Positions 26,664-35,736 of a stretch of DNA of 64,000 nucleotides are shown here, one piece after another. Source of the stretch: an uncultured Marvinbryantia sp. (GTDB lineage Bacteria > Bacillota > Clostridia > Lachnospirales > Lachnospiraceae). Location of the stretch: the NCBI GenBank assembly GCA_947630735.1, contig CANRIR010000001.1, positions 1-64,000 on the forward strand, written 5' to 3'. Below the pieces are notes generated by a model. The model was given only the letters and a program-made list of their open reading frames with translations. It did no database searches and was not told where the DNA came from. Each line of letters opens with the position of its first letter. Position 1 is the stretch's first letter. A program made the translations under genes and the position numbers.

Positions 26664-27329
26664 ATGGAACCGAAAGAGATGCTGAAATATGTGGATCACA
26701 CGCAGCTGAAGGCGTTCGCCACATGGGCCGACATTCAGAAGCTGTGCGAGGAGGCCATCGAGTTTGAGACCGCGTCCGTGTGCATCCCGCCGTGCTATAT
26801 CAGGCGTGTGCACGAAACCTACGGGGACAAGATCAATATCTGCACTGTGGTGGGGTTCCCCCTGGGGTACAGCGTCACGGCAGCCAAGCTGGCGGAGGTG
26901 CGGCAGGCGCTGGAAGACGGGGCGAACGAGATCGACATGGTGGTAAACATTTCGGATGTGAAGAACGGCGACTTCGACAAAGTGGAGCAGGAGATCGCGG
27001 CTTTGAAGCGCGCGGTGGGGGACAAGATCCTGAAAGTGATCATAGAGACCTGCTACCTGACGCAGGAGGAGAAGATCGCCCTGTGCAAAGCTGTGACGAA
27101 CGCCGGGGCGGACTTTATCAAGACGTCCACCGGCTTTGGCACCGGCGGGGCCACCTTAGAGGACATCCGGCTGTTTAAAGAACACATCGGGCCGAAGGTG
27201 CGCATGAAGGCGGCGGGCGGCGTGAAGAGCGTCGCCGACCTGCAGGCGTTCATCGAGGAGGGGTGTGCCCGCATCGGCACAAGCTCCGCCGTCAGCCTGA
27301 TCAAAAATCAAATAGGAGGAGACTATTAA
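26664..27329 (+). CDS. deoC: Deoxyribose-phosphate aldolase
   Basis: 221 residues, class I aldolase of the TIM-barrel fold. It splits 2-deoxyribose 5-phosphate into glyceraldehyde 3-phosphate and acetaldehyde. VVGFPLGYSVTAAKLAEV, GANEIDMVVNI and the Schiff-base Lys in FIKTSTGFGTGGAT are clear. AAAGGAGG precedes the ATG. Its TAA is followed directly by the kduI ATG with no gap, joining nucleoside salvage to the pectin locus. Confidence 0.96.
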   Translation: MEPKEMLKYVDHTQLKAFATWADIQKLCEEAIEFETASVCIPPCYIRRVHETYGDKINICTVVGFPLGYSVTAAKLAEVRQALEDGANEIDMVVNISDVKNGDFDKVEQEIAALKRAVGDKILKVIIETCYLTQEEKIALCKAVTNAGADFIKTSTGFGTGGATLEDIRLFKEHIGPKVRMKAAGGVKSVADLQAFIEEGCARIGTSSAVSLIKNQIGGDY

Positions 27330-28193
27330 ATGGAACTGAGAACGGCAGTATCGCCAAGAGACGTAAAACACTACACCACGGACCGCCTGCGGGAGGAATT
27401 TCTGATCCAGAACCTGTTTACCCCGGATGAGATCCGGCTGGTTTACAGCCACATCGACCGCATCATCACGGGCGCGGCCACCCCGGCGAACAAGAAGCTG
27501 GAGCTGACGGCCGGGGAGGAGCTGCGCGCGGAGTATTTCCTGCAGCGCAGAGAGATGGGGGTCATCAACATCGGCGGGGCCGGAAAGATCACCATCGACG
27601 GAAAAGTGTACCGGGTGGCCCACAAGGAGGGCATGTACATAGGCATGGGCGCGAAAGAGATCTTCTTTGAGAGCGACGACGCGGCGGCCCCGGCCAAGTT
27701 TTACCTGAACAGCGCTCCCGCGCACCGCACCTGCCCCACCGTGCTGATCCGCCCGGAGGGCACGCCGGAGGAGGGCGTAGTCATCGTGAAGGATGAGAAC
27801 AAGGTGGAGCTGGGAAGCCTGGAGGAGGCGAACCACCGCACCATCTGCAAGTACATCCTGCCTGGCCAGGTGGAGACCTGCCAGCTGGAGATGGGCATGA
27901 CCAAACTGGAGCCGGGCAGCGTGTGGAACACTATGCCCTGCCACACCCACGACCGCAGGATGGAAGTCTATCTGTATTTCGACATGCCCGAGGACGCGTT
28001 TGTGATGCACTACATGGGCGAACCCCAGGAGACCAGGCACATCGTGATGCGCAACGAGGAGGCCGTCATCTCCCCGAGCTGGTCCATCCATTCCGGCTGC
28101 GGCTCCAGGGCGTACACCTTCATCTGGGGCATGGTGGGAGAGAACCAGGACTTTGACGACATGGACGGTATCGATAACAAAGATCTGCGCTAG
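27330..28193 (+). CDS. kduI: 5-dehydro-4-deoxy-D-glucuronate isomerase
   Basis: 287 residues, a cupin-fold enzyme that turns 4-deoxy-5-ketouronate from unsaturated galacturonate into 3-deoxy-2,5-diketogluconate. Family marks: LIQNLFTPDEIRLVYSHIDR, YFLQRREMGVINIGG and the metal-binding region NTMPCHTHDRRMEVYLYF. Its ribosome binding site (TAGGAGGAG) lies in the end of deoC. KduD should act next in the pathway. Confidence 0.96.
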   Translation: MELRTAVSPRDVKHYTTDRLREEFLIQNLFTPDEIRLVYSHIDRIITGAATPANKKLELTAGEELRAEYFLQRREMGVINIGGAGKITIDGKVYRVAHKEGMYIGMGAKEIFFESDDAAAPAKFYLNSAPAHRTCPTVLIRPEGTPEEGVVIVKDENKVELGSLEEANHRTICKYILPGQVETCQLEMGMTKLEPGSVWNTMPCHTHDRRMEVYLYFDMPEDAFVMHYMGEPQETRHIVMRNEEAVISPSWSIHSGCGSRAYTFIWGMVGENQDFDDMDGIDNKDLR

Positions 28194-28199
28194 CGTATG

Positions 28200-28256
28200 G
28201 CGCGCGGTGCGGCACACGGCGTGAACAAAAAACGCGGGGCGCGCGGTGCGGCACAC
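28200..28256. repeat. Direct repeat in the kduI-kduD gap
   Basis: GCGCGCGGTGCGGCACAC occurs at 28200-28217 and again at 28239-28256, within further degenerate copies up to about 28350. No gene or promoter is seen in the 178-base gap. Confidence 0.65.
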
Positions 28257-28371
28257 AGTGTGGGCCAAGAAGACGCAGGGCGCGAAACGCAGCGAATACT
28301 GCGCACAGTGCGGTCCGGAAAATTGCACGGCGTGAAGTGCGCAGAGAAACAGACGGTAAGGAGAGAATTAT

Positions 28372-29172
28372 ATGGACATTCAAAAAAGTTTTTCCCTGGA
28401 GGGGAAGGTGGCGCTGGTGACCGGCGCAGCCTACGGCATCGGGTTCGCCATCGCGGAGGCGCTGGCGGGGGCCGGCGCGAAGATCGCGTTTAACTGCCGC
28501 GGGCAGGAGCACATGGAGAAGGCCCTGGCGGCATATAAGGAAAAAGGCATCGAGGCGAAGGGCTATCTGTGCGATGTCACGGACGAGGCGCAGGTGCAGA
28601 AGATGGTGGCGGATATCGAGGCGAGCCTCGGCACGATCGATATTCTGGTAAACAACGCGGGCATCATCAAGAGGATCCCCATGACGGAGATGAGCGCGGA
28701 GGAGTTCCGCCAGGTGGTGGACATCGACCTGAACGCCCCGTTTATCATGGCGAAGGCGGTCATTCCGGGCATGATCAAAAAGGGCCACGGGAAGATCATC
28801 AACATCTGCTCTATGATGAGCGAGCTGGGCCGCGAGACCGTGTCCGCGTACGCGGCGGCGAAGGGCGGCCTGAAAATGCTGACCAGGAACATCGCCTCCG
28901 AGTACGGCGAGTACAACATCCAGTGCAACGGCATAGGGCCGGGCTACATAGCCACGCCCCAGACCGCGCCCCTGCGCGAGCCGCAGCCGGACGGTTCCCG
29001 GCACCCCTTCGACAAATTTATCATCGGCAAGACGCCGGCGGCCCGCTGGGGCACCCCGGAGGACCTGATGGGCCCGGCGGTATTTCTGGCGTCCGACGCC
29101 TCCGATTTTGTGAACGGCCACATCCTCTACGTGGACGGGGGCATCCTGGCGTACATCGGGAAGCAGCCGTAA
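28372..29172 (+). CDS. kduD: KduD-type SDR (2-dehydro-3-deoxy-D-gluconate 5-dehydrogenase / gluconate 5-dehydrogenase)
   Basis: 266 residues, short-chain dehydrogenase. Cofactor motif TGAAYGIGFAIAEAL, NNAG at about 93-96, catalytic Ser in INICSMMSE, and Tyr/Lys in SAYAAAKGGLKML. In the KduI pathway it reduces 3-deoxy-2,5-diketogluconate to 2-keto-3-deoxygluconate. The gluconate 5-dehydrogenase name applies to close relatives; the kduI neighbour favours KduD. AAGGAGAG precedes the ATG. Confidence 0.9.
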   Translation: MDIQKSFSLEGKVALVTGAAYGIGFAIAEALAGAGAKIAFNCRGQEHMEKALAAYKEKGIEAKGYLCDVTDEAQVQKMVADIEASLGTIDILVNNAGIIKRIPMTEMSAEEFRQVVDIDLNAPFIMAKAVIPGMIKKGHGKIINICSMMSELGRETVSAYAAAKGGLKMLTRNIASEYGEYNIQCNGIGPGYIATPQTAPLREPQPDGSRHPFDKFIIGKTPAARWGTPEDLMGPAVFLASDASDFVNGHILYVDGGILAYIGKQP

Positions 29173-29230
29173 GGGCGGAAAAAGCCGTCGGCGGTTTCGA
29201 TGATTGTGCACAAAAAAATTGAAAAAAGTA

Positions 29231-29259
29231 GTGGCATTTACGGAAAAATGTGCTATACT
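29231..29259 (+). promoter_or_regulatory. Extended -10 promoter of the sugar ABC operon
   Basis: TGC-TATACT (-10 at 29254-29259) with the TGN extension; GTGGCA (29231-29236) sits 17 bases upstream as a poor -35. The 14 bases AAATGTGCTATACT are identical to those before the serine acetyltransferase gene. Confidence 0.6.
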
Positions 29260-29330
29260 GGTCTTACATTACTAATCCATTTATGATGTGCCCGCAGACG
29301 GGCAAATTCAGAAAAAAAGGAGAGATGAGA

Positions 29331-30623
29331 ATGAAGACAAAATTTATCAAACGCGCTGCCGCCGCAGGCCTGGCGGCAACCATGGCGCTGTCTATGGCAG
29401 CGGTCGCATCTGCGGAGGCAGATTATGACGAGTGCACGATTACCATTTCCTGGTGGGGCGGCGAGGACAGACACACGGCCACACAGGAAGCCATCGCGGC
29501 ATTCATGGAGAAATATCCGGGCATCACGGTAGAGTCCACCTACGCCGCATGGGACGGCTGGGAGGAGAAGATGGCCACCGCGTTTGCGGGCGGCACGGCT
29601 CAGGATGTCAACCAGGTAAACTGGAACTGGATCACGCAGTATGACGCGGACGGAACCACCTTCCTGGATCTGAACACGGTTTCCGACATCGTAGATCTCT
29701 CCCAGATCGGCGAGAGCTATCTGGAGATGTGCCAGATCGCGGACACGCAGGCGGCTCTCCCGGTTGCCATGACGGGCAGAATTTTCTACTGGGACAAGAC
29801 CTCCTTCGACGAGGTTGGCATTGACACACCGAAGACCTACGCGGACCTTCTGGCGGCAGGCGAGGCGTTTGCGGCCTACGACGAGGACTACTATCCGCTG
29901 GCGCTCGGCGAGTATGACAGAATGATCCTCATGGTTTACTATCTGGAGTCCGTATACGGCACAGACTGGGTAATCGACGGCGAACTGCAGTATACGCAGG
30001 AGCAGATCGAAGAAGGCCTCAACTTTATCCAGGGCCTTGAGGACGCTCATGTGATCCCGAGCATCCAGACCATCGCGGGCGACGGCGCTTCCTCTCTGGA
30101 TCAGAACCAGAAATGGATCGACGGCAAGTACGCGGGCATCTTCGAGTGGGATTCCTCCGCGAGCAAATTTGAGAAAGCTCTGGCGGAAGGCCGCGAGTTT
30201 GTAGTCGGCGACTACTTCCCGGATTTCGGCGAGTACCAGGGCGGCTACACCAAGGTTTCTCTGGCGTGGGCCATCAACGGCAGCACAGAGCATCCGAAGG
30301 AGGCGGCTATGCTTCTTGAGTACCTGATGAACGATCCGGACGCCGCGAAGATCCTCAACTCTCAGAGAGGTATTCCGGTATCCGCATCCGCTCTGGCGTC
30401 TGCGGACGAGGCAGGCCTTCTGGATGCCAAGACCGTGGAAGCGAACGGCAAGGTTCTGGCATGGGCCAGCAACGCTCTGGATCCGCTGTTTGAGGACTCC
30501 CGCTTAAAGAGCAGCGACGGCGTGTACTACGACGTTATGGCAGGCTTGAGCTACGGCGACTACGACGTATCTGAGGCGGCTGAGATCCTGATCGACGGCA
30601 TCAACGACGTTATTGGTGGCTGA
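29331..30623 (+). CDS. ABC sugar transporter, extracellular substrate-binding protein (family 1)
   Basis: 430 residues. Signal peptide MKTKFIKRAAAAGLAATMAL followed by AAVASAEADYDE. The mature protein starts with TITISWWGGEDRHTATQEAI and contains the family 1 phrase EHPKEAAMLLEYLMNDPDAA. It should capture oligogalacturonides or rhamnogalacturonides for the permeases downstream. No lipobox Cys follows the signal peptide, which is odd for a monoderm binding protein. ATG 29331 is chosen because AAGGAG is eight bases upstream; an ATG six bases earlier is too close. A stem-loop follows the gene. Confidence 0.92.
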   Translation: MKTKFIKRAAAAGLAATMALSMAAVASAEADYDECTITISWWGGEDRHTATQEAIAAFMEKYPGITVESTYAAWDGWEEKMATAFAGGTAQDVNQVNWNWITQYDADGTTFLDLNTVSDIVDLSQIGESYLEMCQIADTQAALPVAMTGRIFYWDKTSFDEVGIDTPKTYADLLAAGEAFAAYDEDYYPLALGEYDRMILMVYYLESVYGTDWVIDGELQYTQEQIEEGLNFIQGLEDAHVIPSIQTIAGDGASSLDQNQKWIDGKYAGIFEWDSSASKFEKALAEGREFVVGDYFPDFGEYQGGYTKVSLAWAINGSTEHPKEAAMLLEYLMNDPDAAKILNSQRGIPVSASALASADEAGLLDAKTVEANGKVLAWASNALDPLFEDSRLKSSDGVYYDVMAGLSYGDYDVSEAAEILIDGINDVIGG

Positions 30624-30650
30624 TAGACAAAAATCTGTGGGACAGGAAGA

Positions 30651-30679
30651 AGGGGCTGCTGTCAAAAACAGCAGCTCCT
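30651..30679 (+). other. mRNA hairpin between binding protein and permease genes
   Basis: 12-bp stem (30651-30662 with 30668-30679), five-base loop CAAAA, one G-T pair and no T run. Such stem-loops commonly stabilise the upstream binding-protein mRNA so that it is made in excess of the permeases; that role is inferred. Confidence 0.65.
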
Positions 30680-30714
30680 TTGCAAATTAAAAATCTTGCG
30701 AGGGAGGAATGAGG

Positions 30715-31659
30715 ATGGCGAAAAGTTCCGGAACCGCGAAAATGGCGGCTTCCAAGAAGAAAAAATCCTTTGGTGAGATCTGTAAAAAGAATATAGGATT
30801 TTTCTTTATCCTGCCGTGGCTGATCGGATTCTGCTGGTTCAAGCTCTACCCGATGGCTTCGTCGCTGTTTTACAGCTTTACCGATTACAACTTATTTAAA
30901 GGGATCAACGTGCTCGGCACGCTGCAGAACTACATAGACGTATTTACCACAAAGAAGATCGTGCGGGCCCTGGGCGTTACCTTCCGGTATTCCTTCATTA
31001 CCGTGCCCTTAAAACTGGCGTTCGCCCTGTTCATCGCCTACATCCTGAACTTCAAGATCAAGGGCGTGAAGCTGTTCCGCACCGCGTACTACATCCCGTC
31101 CATCCTGGGCGGCTCCGTGGCCATCGCCGTGCTGTGGAAAGCGGTGTTCCGCGACGACGGCCTTCTGAACACGGCGCTGGGCTTTTTCGGCATCAACGGC
31201 CCCAGCTGGCTTTCCGATCCGAAATGGGCCATCTTCGTGATCTGCCTCCTGCGTGTGTGGCAGTTCGGTTCCGCCATGGTCATTTTCCTGGCGGCCTTAA
31301 AGGGCGTGTCCAACGACCTGTACGAGGCGGCCGCCATCGACGGCGCGAGCAAGTGGCGTCAGTTCTTCACGATCACGGTTCCGCTGATCACGCCGGTTAT
31401 TTTCTACAATCTGGTCACGCAGCTGTGCCAGGCGTTCCAGGAATTCAACGGCCCCTACATCATCACGCAGGGCGGCCCGCGCAATTCCACTACGCTGATC
31501 TCCCTTTTGATCTACAACAGCGCGTTCAAACAGTACGACATGGGCATGGCAAGCGCGATGGCGTGGGTTCTGTTCGTCATTCTGATGATCTTTACCGTGA
31601 TCGCCTTCCTGAGCCAGAAGTACTGGGTATTCTATTCTGATGACGACGGAGGTAAATAG
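30715..31659 (+). CDS. ABC sugar transporter permease (MalF type)
   Basis: 314 residues with six hydrophobic segments, starting FFFILPWLIGFCWFKLYPMA. The cytoplasmic EAA loop is present as YEAAAIDGASKWRQFFTITVP. ATG 30715 has GGGAGG seven bases upstream; the ATG at 30709 is too close to it. No ATPase gene is in the operon, as is usual for this family, where a shared MsmK/UgpC-type ATPase elsewhere is used. Confidence 0.94.
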   Translation: MAKSSGTAKMAASKKKKSFGEICKKNIGFFFILPWLIGFCWFKLYPMASSLFYSFTDYNLFKGINVLGTLQNYIDVFTTKKIVRALGVTFRYSFITVPLKLAFALFIAYILNFKIKGVKLFRTAYYIPSILGGSVAIAVLWKAVFRDDGLLNTALGFFGINGPSWLSDPKWAIFVICLLRVWQFGSAMVIFLAALKGVSNDLYEAAAIDGASKWRQFFTITVPLITPVIFYNLVTQLCQAFQEFNGPYIITQGGPRNSTTLISLLIYNSAFKQYDMGMASAMAWVLFVILMIFTVIAFLSQKYWVFYSDDDGGK

Positions 31660-31661
31660 GT

Positions 31662-32525
31662 ATGCAGGCTGAAAGTAAATCCAAGCATATAATCAATTTT
31701 ATTCTGCGCTATACCGTCCTGATCCTCGTGGGCTTCGTCATGGTATACCCTCTGCTCTGGATGATCGGCGCAACCTTTAAATCCAATGCCGAGATCTTTT
31801 CCGGGATCGGGCTGTTCACATCCCATCCCACCCTGGAGGGCTACAAGGCCGCGATGGGCAACTACGGCGGCGACATCGGCATCCTGAAAGCCATGCTGAA
31901 CACCTTCTCCTACGTAATCCCGAAGGTGGTCTTCACGGTAATATCCGCCACGATCACGGCGTACGGTTTCGGGCGCTTCAACTTTAAGGGAAAGGGCATT
32001 CTGTTCGCAGTGCTGATGTCCACCCTGTTTCTGCCGCAGGTGGTGCTGAACGTGCCGCAGTTCATCCTGTTTTCCAAGATGGGCTGGGTGGGTTCCAAGC
32101 TGTACCTGCCCATCATCGTGCCCACGCTGTTCGCGACGGACACCTACTTTGTGTTCATGCTGATCCAGTTCCAGCGCAACGTGCCGAAGGAGCTGGATGA
32201 GGCGGCGAAGATCGATGGGTGCAACGCGCTGCAGACGCTGTACAAGGTTATCGTGCCCATGCTGGCACCGGCCATCACGTCCTGCGCGCTGTTCCAGTTC
32301 ATGTGGTCCACCAACGACTTCATGGGACCGCTGCTCTACGTGAACACGCCGGCCAAATATCCCATGGCCATTTTTGTGAAGCTGTCCATGGACGCCGACG
32401 CGGGCGTATCCTGGAACCGTATTTTGGCGCTGTCGCTCATCTCCATCATTCCTTCGCTGATCATCTTTTTCCTGGCGCAGGATCAGTTCGTGGAGGGCAT
32501 TTCCGACGGCGGTGTGAAGGGTTAA
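31662..32525 (+). CDS. ABC sugar transporter permease (MalG type)
   Basis: 287 residues, six hydrophobic segments (TVLILVGFVMVYPLLWMIGA at the start). The EAA loop reads PKELDEAAKIDGCNALQTLY. It starts two bases after its partner with GGAGG upstream and forms the heterodimeric channel with it. Confidence 0.94.
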   Translation: MQAESKSKHIINFILRYTVLILVGFVMVYPLLWMIGATFKSNAEIFSGIGLFTSHPTLEGYKAAMGNYGGDIGILKAMLNTFSYVIPKVVFTVISATITAYGFGRFNFKGKGILFAVLMSTLFLPQVVLNVPQFILFSKMGWVGSKLYLPIIVPTLFATDTYFVFMLIQFQRNVPKELDEAAKIDGCNALQTLYKVIVPMLAPAITSCALFQFMWSTNDFMGPLLYVNTPAKYPMAIFVKLSMDADAGVSWNRILALSLISIIPSLIIFFLAQDQFVEGISDGGVKG

Positions 32526-32532
32526 AGAAGGC

Positions 32533-32601
32533 TGCCGGAAAATGGCTGCGCTTATCGCCTGCGGGCTGTGCAGGCAATGCCGCCGTTTCCGGCAACTTTT
32601 T
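32533..32601 (+). terminator. Possible attenuating terminator inside the pectin operon
   Basis: TGCCGGAAA (32533-32541) pairs with TTTCCGGCA (32586-32594), enclosing a smaller hairpin GCCTGC/GCAGGC (32557-32575). ACTTTTTG follows. It would lower expression of the catabolic genes relative to the transporter. Confidence 0.55.
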
Positions 32602-32634
32602 GTGATATGCCGCTGAAAAAAAGGAGGGCCCGAC

Positions 32635-34191
32635 ATGAAGATCCGCGAGATACTCTCGACAGCCAGAAGCGCTGCCTTCGAGCTGGACGACGGGGGCATT
32701 TACTACACAAAGGAACCGTACCGGCTGGTTTTGAACGGGGAGGATGCGGGCGAGGCCAAGACCGTGGCCGCCAGCCTGTTCGGGCTGGAGCCCTCCACCG
32801 CCTACCGGCTGGAGGTGCGGGGGCGGGAGGGCGTTCTCGCCTCCCTGGATTTTTGCACGCGGGAGGAGACCGCCACCATCGACGTGCGGGAGCTGGGCGC
32901 GGCCGGGGACGGCGTGTCGGACGACACCGGCTTCATCCAGGCGGCCGTCATGGCGTGCCCGCCGAAGGGGCGCGTGCTCATCCCGGCGGGGACCTACCGG
33001 ATTACCAGCATCTTTTTGAAGAGCGGACTGATGCTGGAGCTCGCGAAGGGCGCGGTGCTGATGGCCGAGACGGATCGGTACCGCTACGCGCGCTTCCCGG
33101 GTTCGGTGTGGAGCCGGGACGGCAAAGAAGAATACCACCTGGGCACCTGGGAGGGCGAGCCCCTGCCCATGTTTGCCGGGATCCTGTGCGGGATCGGCGT
33201 GTCGGACGTCTGCCTGTACGGGGAGGGAAGCATAAATGGGTGTGCAAACCACGACAATTGGTGGTATAATGAGAAAGTGATGGTGGGCGCGTACCGCCCG
33301 CGCATGCTGTTTTTAAACCACTGCCGGCGTGTGACGGTGCACGGGCTGCACTTTGAGAACAGCCCGGCGTGGGTCGTCCACCCGTTCTTCTGCGAGGATG
33401 TGCGGTTCTGCGGGCTGAATATCGAGAACCCCCAGGTTTCGCCGAACACGGACGGGCTGGATCCGGAGTCCTGCCGCAATGTGGAGATCGTGGGCGTGCG
33501 GTTCTCTCTGGGGGACGACTGCATCGCGGTAAAATCCGGAAAGATCTACATGGGAAAGAAATACCGCACGCCGTCGGAGCACATACATATCAGCCAGTGC
33601 CTGATGGAAAACGGCCACGGGGCCGTGACGGTGGGAAGCGAGATCGGCGCGGGCGTGCGCGATATGGTGGTGGAAAAATGCCTCTTTTCCCACACGGACA
33701 GGGGCCTGCGCATCAAGACCAGGCGCGGGCGCGGAAAGGATTCCTATCTGGACGGGATCGTCTTTCGCGACATCGAGATGGACCATGTGATGACGCCCTT
33801 CACGGCGAACGCTTTCTATTTCTGCGACCCGGACGGCAAAACCGACTATGTGCAGACCAGGGAGGCGCTGCCGGTGGACGAGCGCACGCCGGGCATGGGG
33901 CATTTCCTGTTTGAGAACATTCATGCAAAAAATTGTCATGTGGCGGCGGCCTATTTTGCCGGGCTGCCGGAGAAAAAAATAGAGATCCTGGAAATGCGCA
34001 ACTGCGCCATCTCCTTTGCAGAGGACGCAAAGGAGGACGTCCCCATCATGACGAACGGGGTGGAGGCGTGTTCCAGAAAAGGAATCCACGCGGAGAATGT
34101 GGAGAAGCTGATCCTGGAGAACGTGGCCGTGGAGGGCTGCGACGGGGAGGATGTGGAGCTTTCGGGCGTGGAGGAACTGATACGAAAGTGA
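32635..34191 (+). CDS. Glycoside hydrolase family 28 (polygalacturonase-like), cytoplasmic
   Basis: 518 residues. After an N-terminal domain of about 85 residues, a right-handed beta-helix carries the four GH28 motifs: NTDGLD (271-276), GDD (293-295), GHG (327-329) and RIKT (359-362). The expected catalytic Asp residues are present. There is no signal peptide, so it should act on imported galacturonide or rhamnogalacturonan oligomers as an exo-enzyme. AAAAAAAGGAGGG precedes the ATG. Downstream genes are packed tightly. Confidence 0.93.
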   Translation: MKIREILSTARSAAFELDDGGIYYTKEPYRLVLNGEDAGEAKTVAASLFGLEPSTAYRLEVRGREGVLASLDFCTREETATIDVRELGAAGDGVSDDTGFIQAAVMACPPKGRVLIPAGTYRITSIFLKSGLMLELAKGAVLMAETDRYRYARFPGSVWSRDGKEEYHLGTWEGEPLPMFAGILCGIGVSDVCLYGEGSINGCANHDNWWYNEKVMVGAYRPRMLFLNHCRRVTVHGLHFENSPAWVVHPFFCEDVRFCGLNIENPQVSPNTDGLDPESCRNVEIVGVRFSLGDDCIAVKSGKIYMGKKYRTPSEHIHISQCLMENGHGAVTVGSEIGAGVRDMVVEKCLFSHTDRGLRIKTRRGRGKDSYLDGIVFRDIEMDHVMTPFTANAFYFCDPDGKTDYVQTREALPVDERTPGMGHFLFENIHAKNCHVAAAYFAGLPEKKIEILEMRNCAISFAEDAKEDVPIMTNGVEACSRKGIHAENVEKLILENVAVEGCDGEDVELSGVEELIRK

Positions 34192-34200
34192 GGGATCTGC

Positions 34201-35043
34201 ATGCAGCTGGGAATCCGTCTGCACGACATCAAAAAAGCGCCGCTTGAGGAGCGGCTGTCCATCGCGCGGGAGCAGGGCTTTGCCTGCGCGCACCTGGCGC
34301 TCACCAAGGTTGTCTCGGAGCACTCCGTGGAGAACGCGGCGCTGACGCCGGGCTACGCCTGCCATCTCCGGAAATTGTTTGAGCGGTACGGCATAGACGT
34401 TGCGGTGCTCGGGTGCTACTTAAACCTGGCCACGCCGGACGAGGCGGCTCTGCAAAAGAACCGGGACCGCTATCTGGCCCACATTCGCTTCGCGTCCCTT
34501 CTGGGGTGCGGCGTCGTGGGGACGGAGACGGGGGCCGTCAACACCGCGTATACGTTTGAGGAGCGGAACCACTCGGATGAGGCCCTGGACATCTTTGTGG
34601 AGAACCTGCGCACGGTGGTGGAGTACGCCGAAAAGGCCGGCGTCGTCTTTGCCATCGAGCCGGTGTTCAAGCACATCGTGTGGAACCCGGGCAGGGCCAG
34701 GCAGGTGCTGGAGCGGATCGCCTCCCCGAACCTGCAGATCATCTTCGACCCGGTCAACCTGCTGGACATCCGCAATTACCAAAACCGGGACGAGATCATC
34801 GCCGAGGCCATAGAGGTGCTGGGGGACGACATCGCCGTGGTGCACATCAAGGACTTTGTGGTCCGGGACGGCGCTCTTACGTCGGTGGCCGCCGGCACGG
34901 GGGAGATGGACTACGGGCGGATCATCCGCTTTATCAAAGAGAAAAAGCCCTACATCCATGTGACGCTGGAAAACACGGTCCCGGAGAACGCCGTGGCCGC
35001 CCGGAAATATATCCAGGGCCTCTGGGATGCCTGTGAAATCTAA
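34201..35043 (+). CDS. Sugar phosphate isomerase/epimerase family protein (TIM barrel)
   Basis: 280 residues of the xylose isomerase-like / AP endonuclease 2 fold: VFAIEPVFKHIVWN, IIFDPVNLLD, VVHIKDFVV and VTLENTVPENA supply the usual Glu, Asp and His metal ligands. It starts nine bases after the GH28 gene. Substrate is unknown; by context it acts on a uronic acid, rhamnose or keto-sugar intermediate of pectin breakdown. Confidence 0.85.
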   Translation: MQLGIRLHDIKKAPLEERLSIAREQGFACAHLALTKVVSEHSVENAALTPGYACHLRKLFERYGIDVAVLGCYLNLATPDEAALQKNRDRYLAHIRFASLLGCGVVGTETGAVNTAYTFEERNHSDEALDIFVENLRTVVEYAEKAGVVFAIEPVFKHIVWNPGRARQVLERIASPNLQIIFDPVNLLDIRNYQNRDEIIAEAIEVLGDDIAVVHIKDFVVRDGALTSVAAGTGEMDYGRIIRFIKEKKPYIHVTLENTVPENAVAARKYIQGLWDACEI

Positions 35044-35064
35044 GGAGGAAAAGGCGGGCGGCAG

Positions 35065-35736
35065 ATGTTAAAAAAGATCTTTGACGTGGACAATCCGGTA
35101 TTCCGCGTGATCGGACTATTCGGAAATATTGTGATCCTGAATATGCTGTGGCTTTTCTGTTCCCTCCCGGTCATTACCATGGGGGCCTCCACCACGGCGC
35201 TTCTGTATGCCTGCATGAAGCTGCACCGCGGGGAAGGGTATCTCTGGACAAACTTTTTCCACTCGTTCCGGGAGAATTTCAGACAGGCCACCGCGCTGTT
35301 TGTGATTTTTCTGGCCGCGGGCGTCATGCTGGGGGCGGATCTGATCCTGGGCAACCAGATGGGCACGCAGTCCGGCCGGCTTTTGCAGGCGGCGGCCTGC
35401 GTGGTGGCGGTGCCGTATCTCATCGCGCTTCTGTATGTGTTTGCGGTGCAGAGCCGGTTCGTGAACAGCGTGAAGGCGACCATACGCTACGCGTTCTTCG
35501 TGGGCCTGCGCAACATCGTCTACACCATCCAGATGGCGATCCTTGTGGGGCTGCTGGTGTGGGCGAACACCACGATCGTGCTGTTCAACTATTTCACGCT
35601 GGTGTTCGGATTCGGCCTGACCGCCTATTTCTGCACCCTGTACTACGAGCGGATCTTTGCGAAATACCTGCCCAAAAAGGCAGAAGGGGAGGACGAGGCT
35701 CCCCCAAAAGAGGAGGACGGCAATGGACAGAATTGA
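35065..35736 (+). CDS. YesL-like DUF624 membrane protein
   Basis: 223 residues, five or six hydrophobic segments. FGNIVILNMLWLFCSLPVIT and GASTTALLYACMKLHRGEGY are typical of the YesL/DUF624 family, members of which accompany rhamnogalacturonan and other oligosaccharide loci in Firmicutes. Function unknown. The tail is acidic and Lys-rich (PKKAEGEDEAPPKEEDGNGQ). It overlaps the GH105 gene by 14 bases. The nearest good ribosome binding site (AAGGAGG) is rather far upstream, so expression may rely on coupling. Confidence 0.85.
   Translation: MLKKIFDVDNPVFRVIGLFGNIVILNMLWLFCSLPVITMGASTTALLYACMKLHRGEGYLWTNFFHSFRENFRQATALFVIFLAAGVMLGADLILGNQMGTQSGRLLQAAACVVAVPYLIALLYVFAVQSRFVNSVKATIRYAFFVGLRNIVYTIQMAILVGLLVWANTTIVLFNYFTLVFGFGLTAYFCTLYYERIFAKYLPKKAEGEDEAPPKEEDGNGQN

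Noticed and set aside
26561..26767. Small plus-strand frame overlapping deoC
   Set aside because: It starts in the direct repeat, runs into deoC in another frame and resembles no protein.
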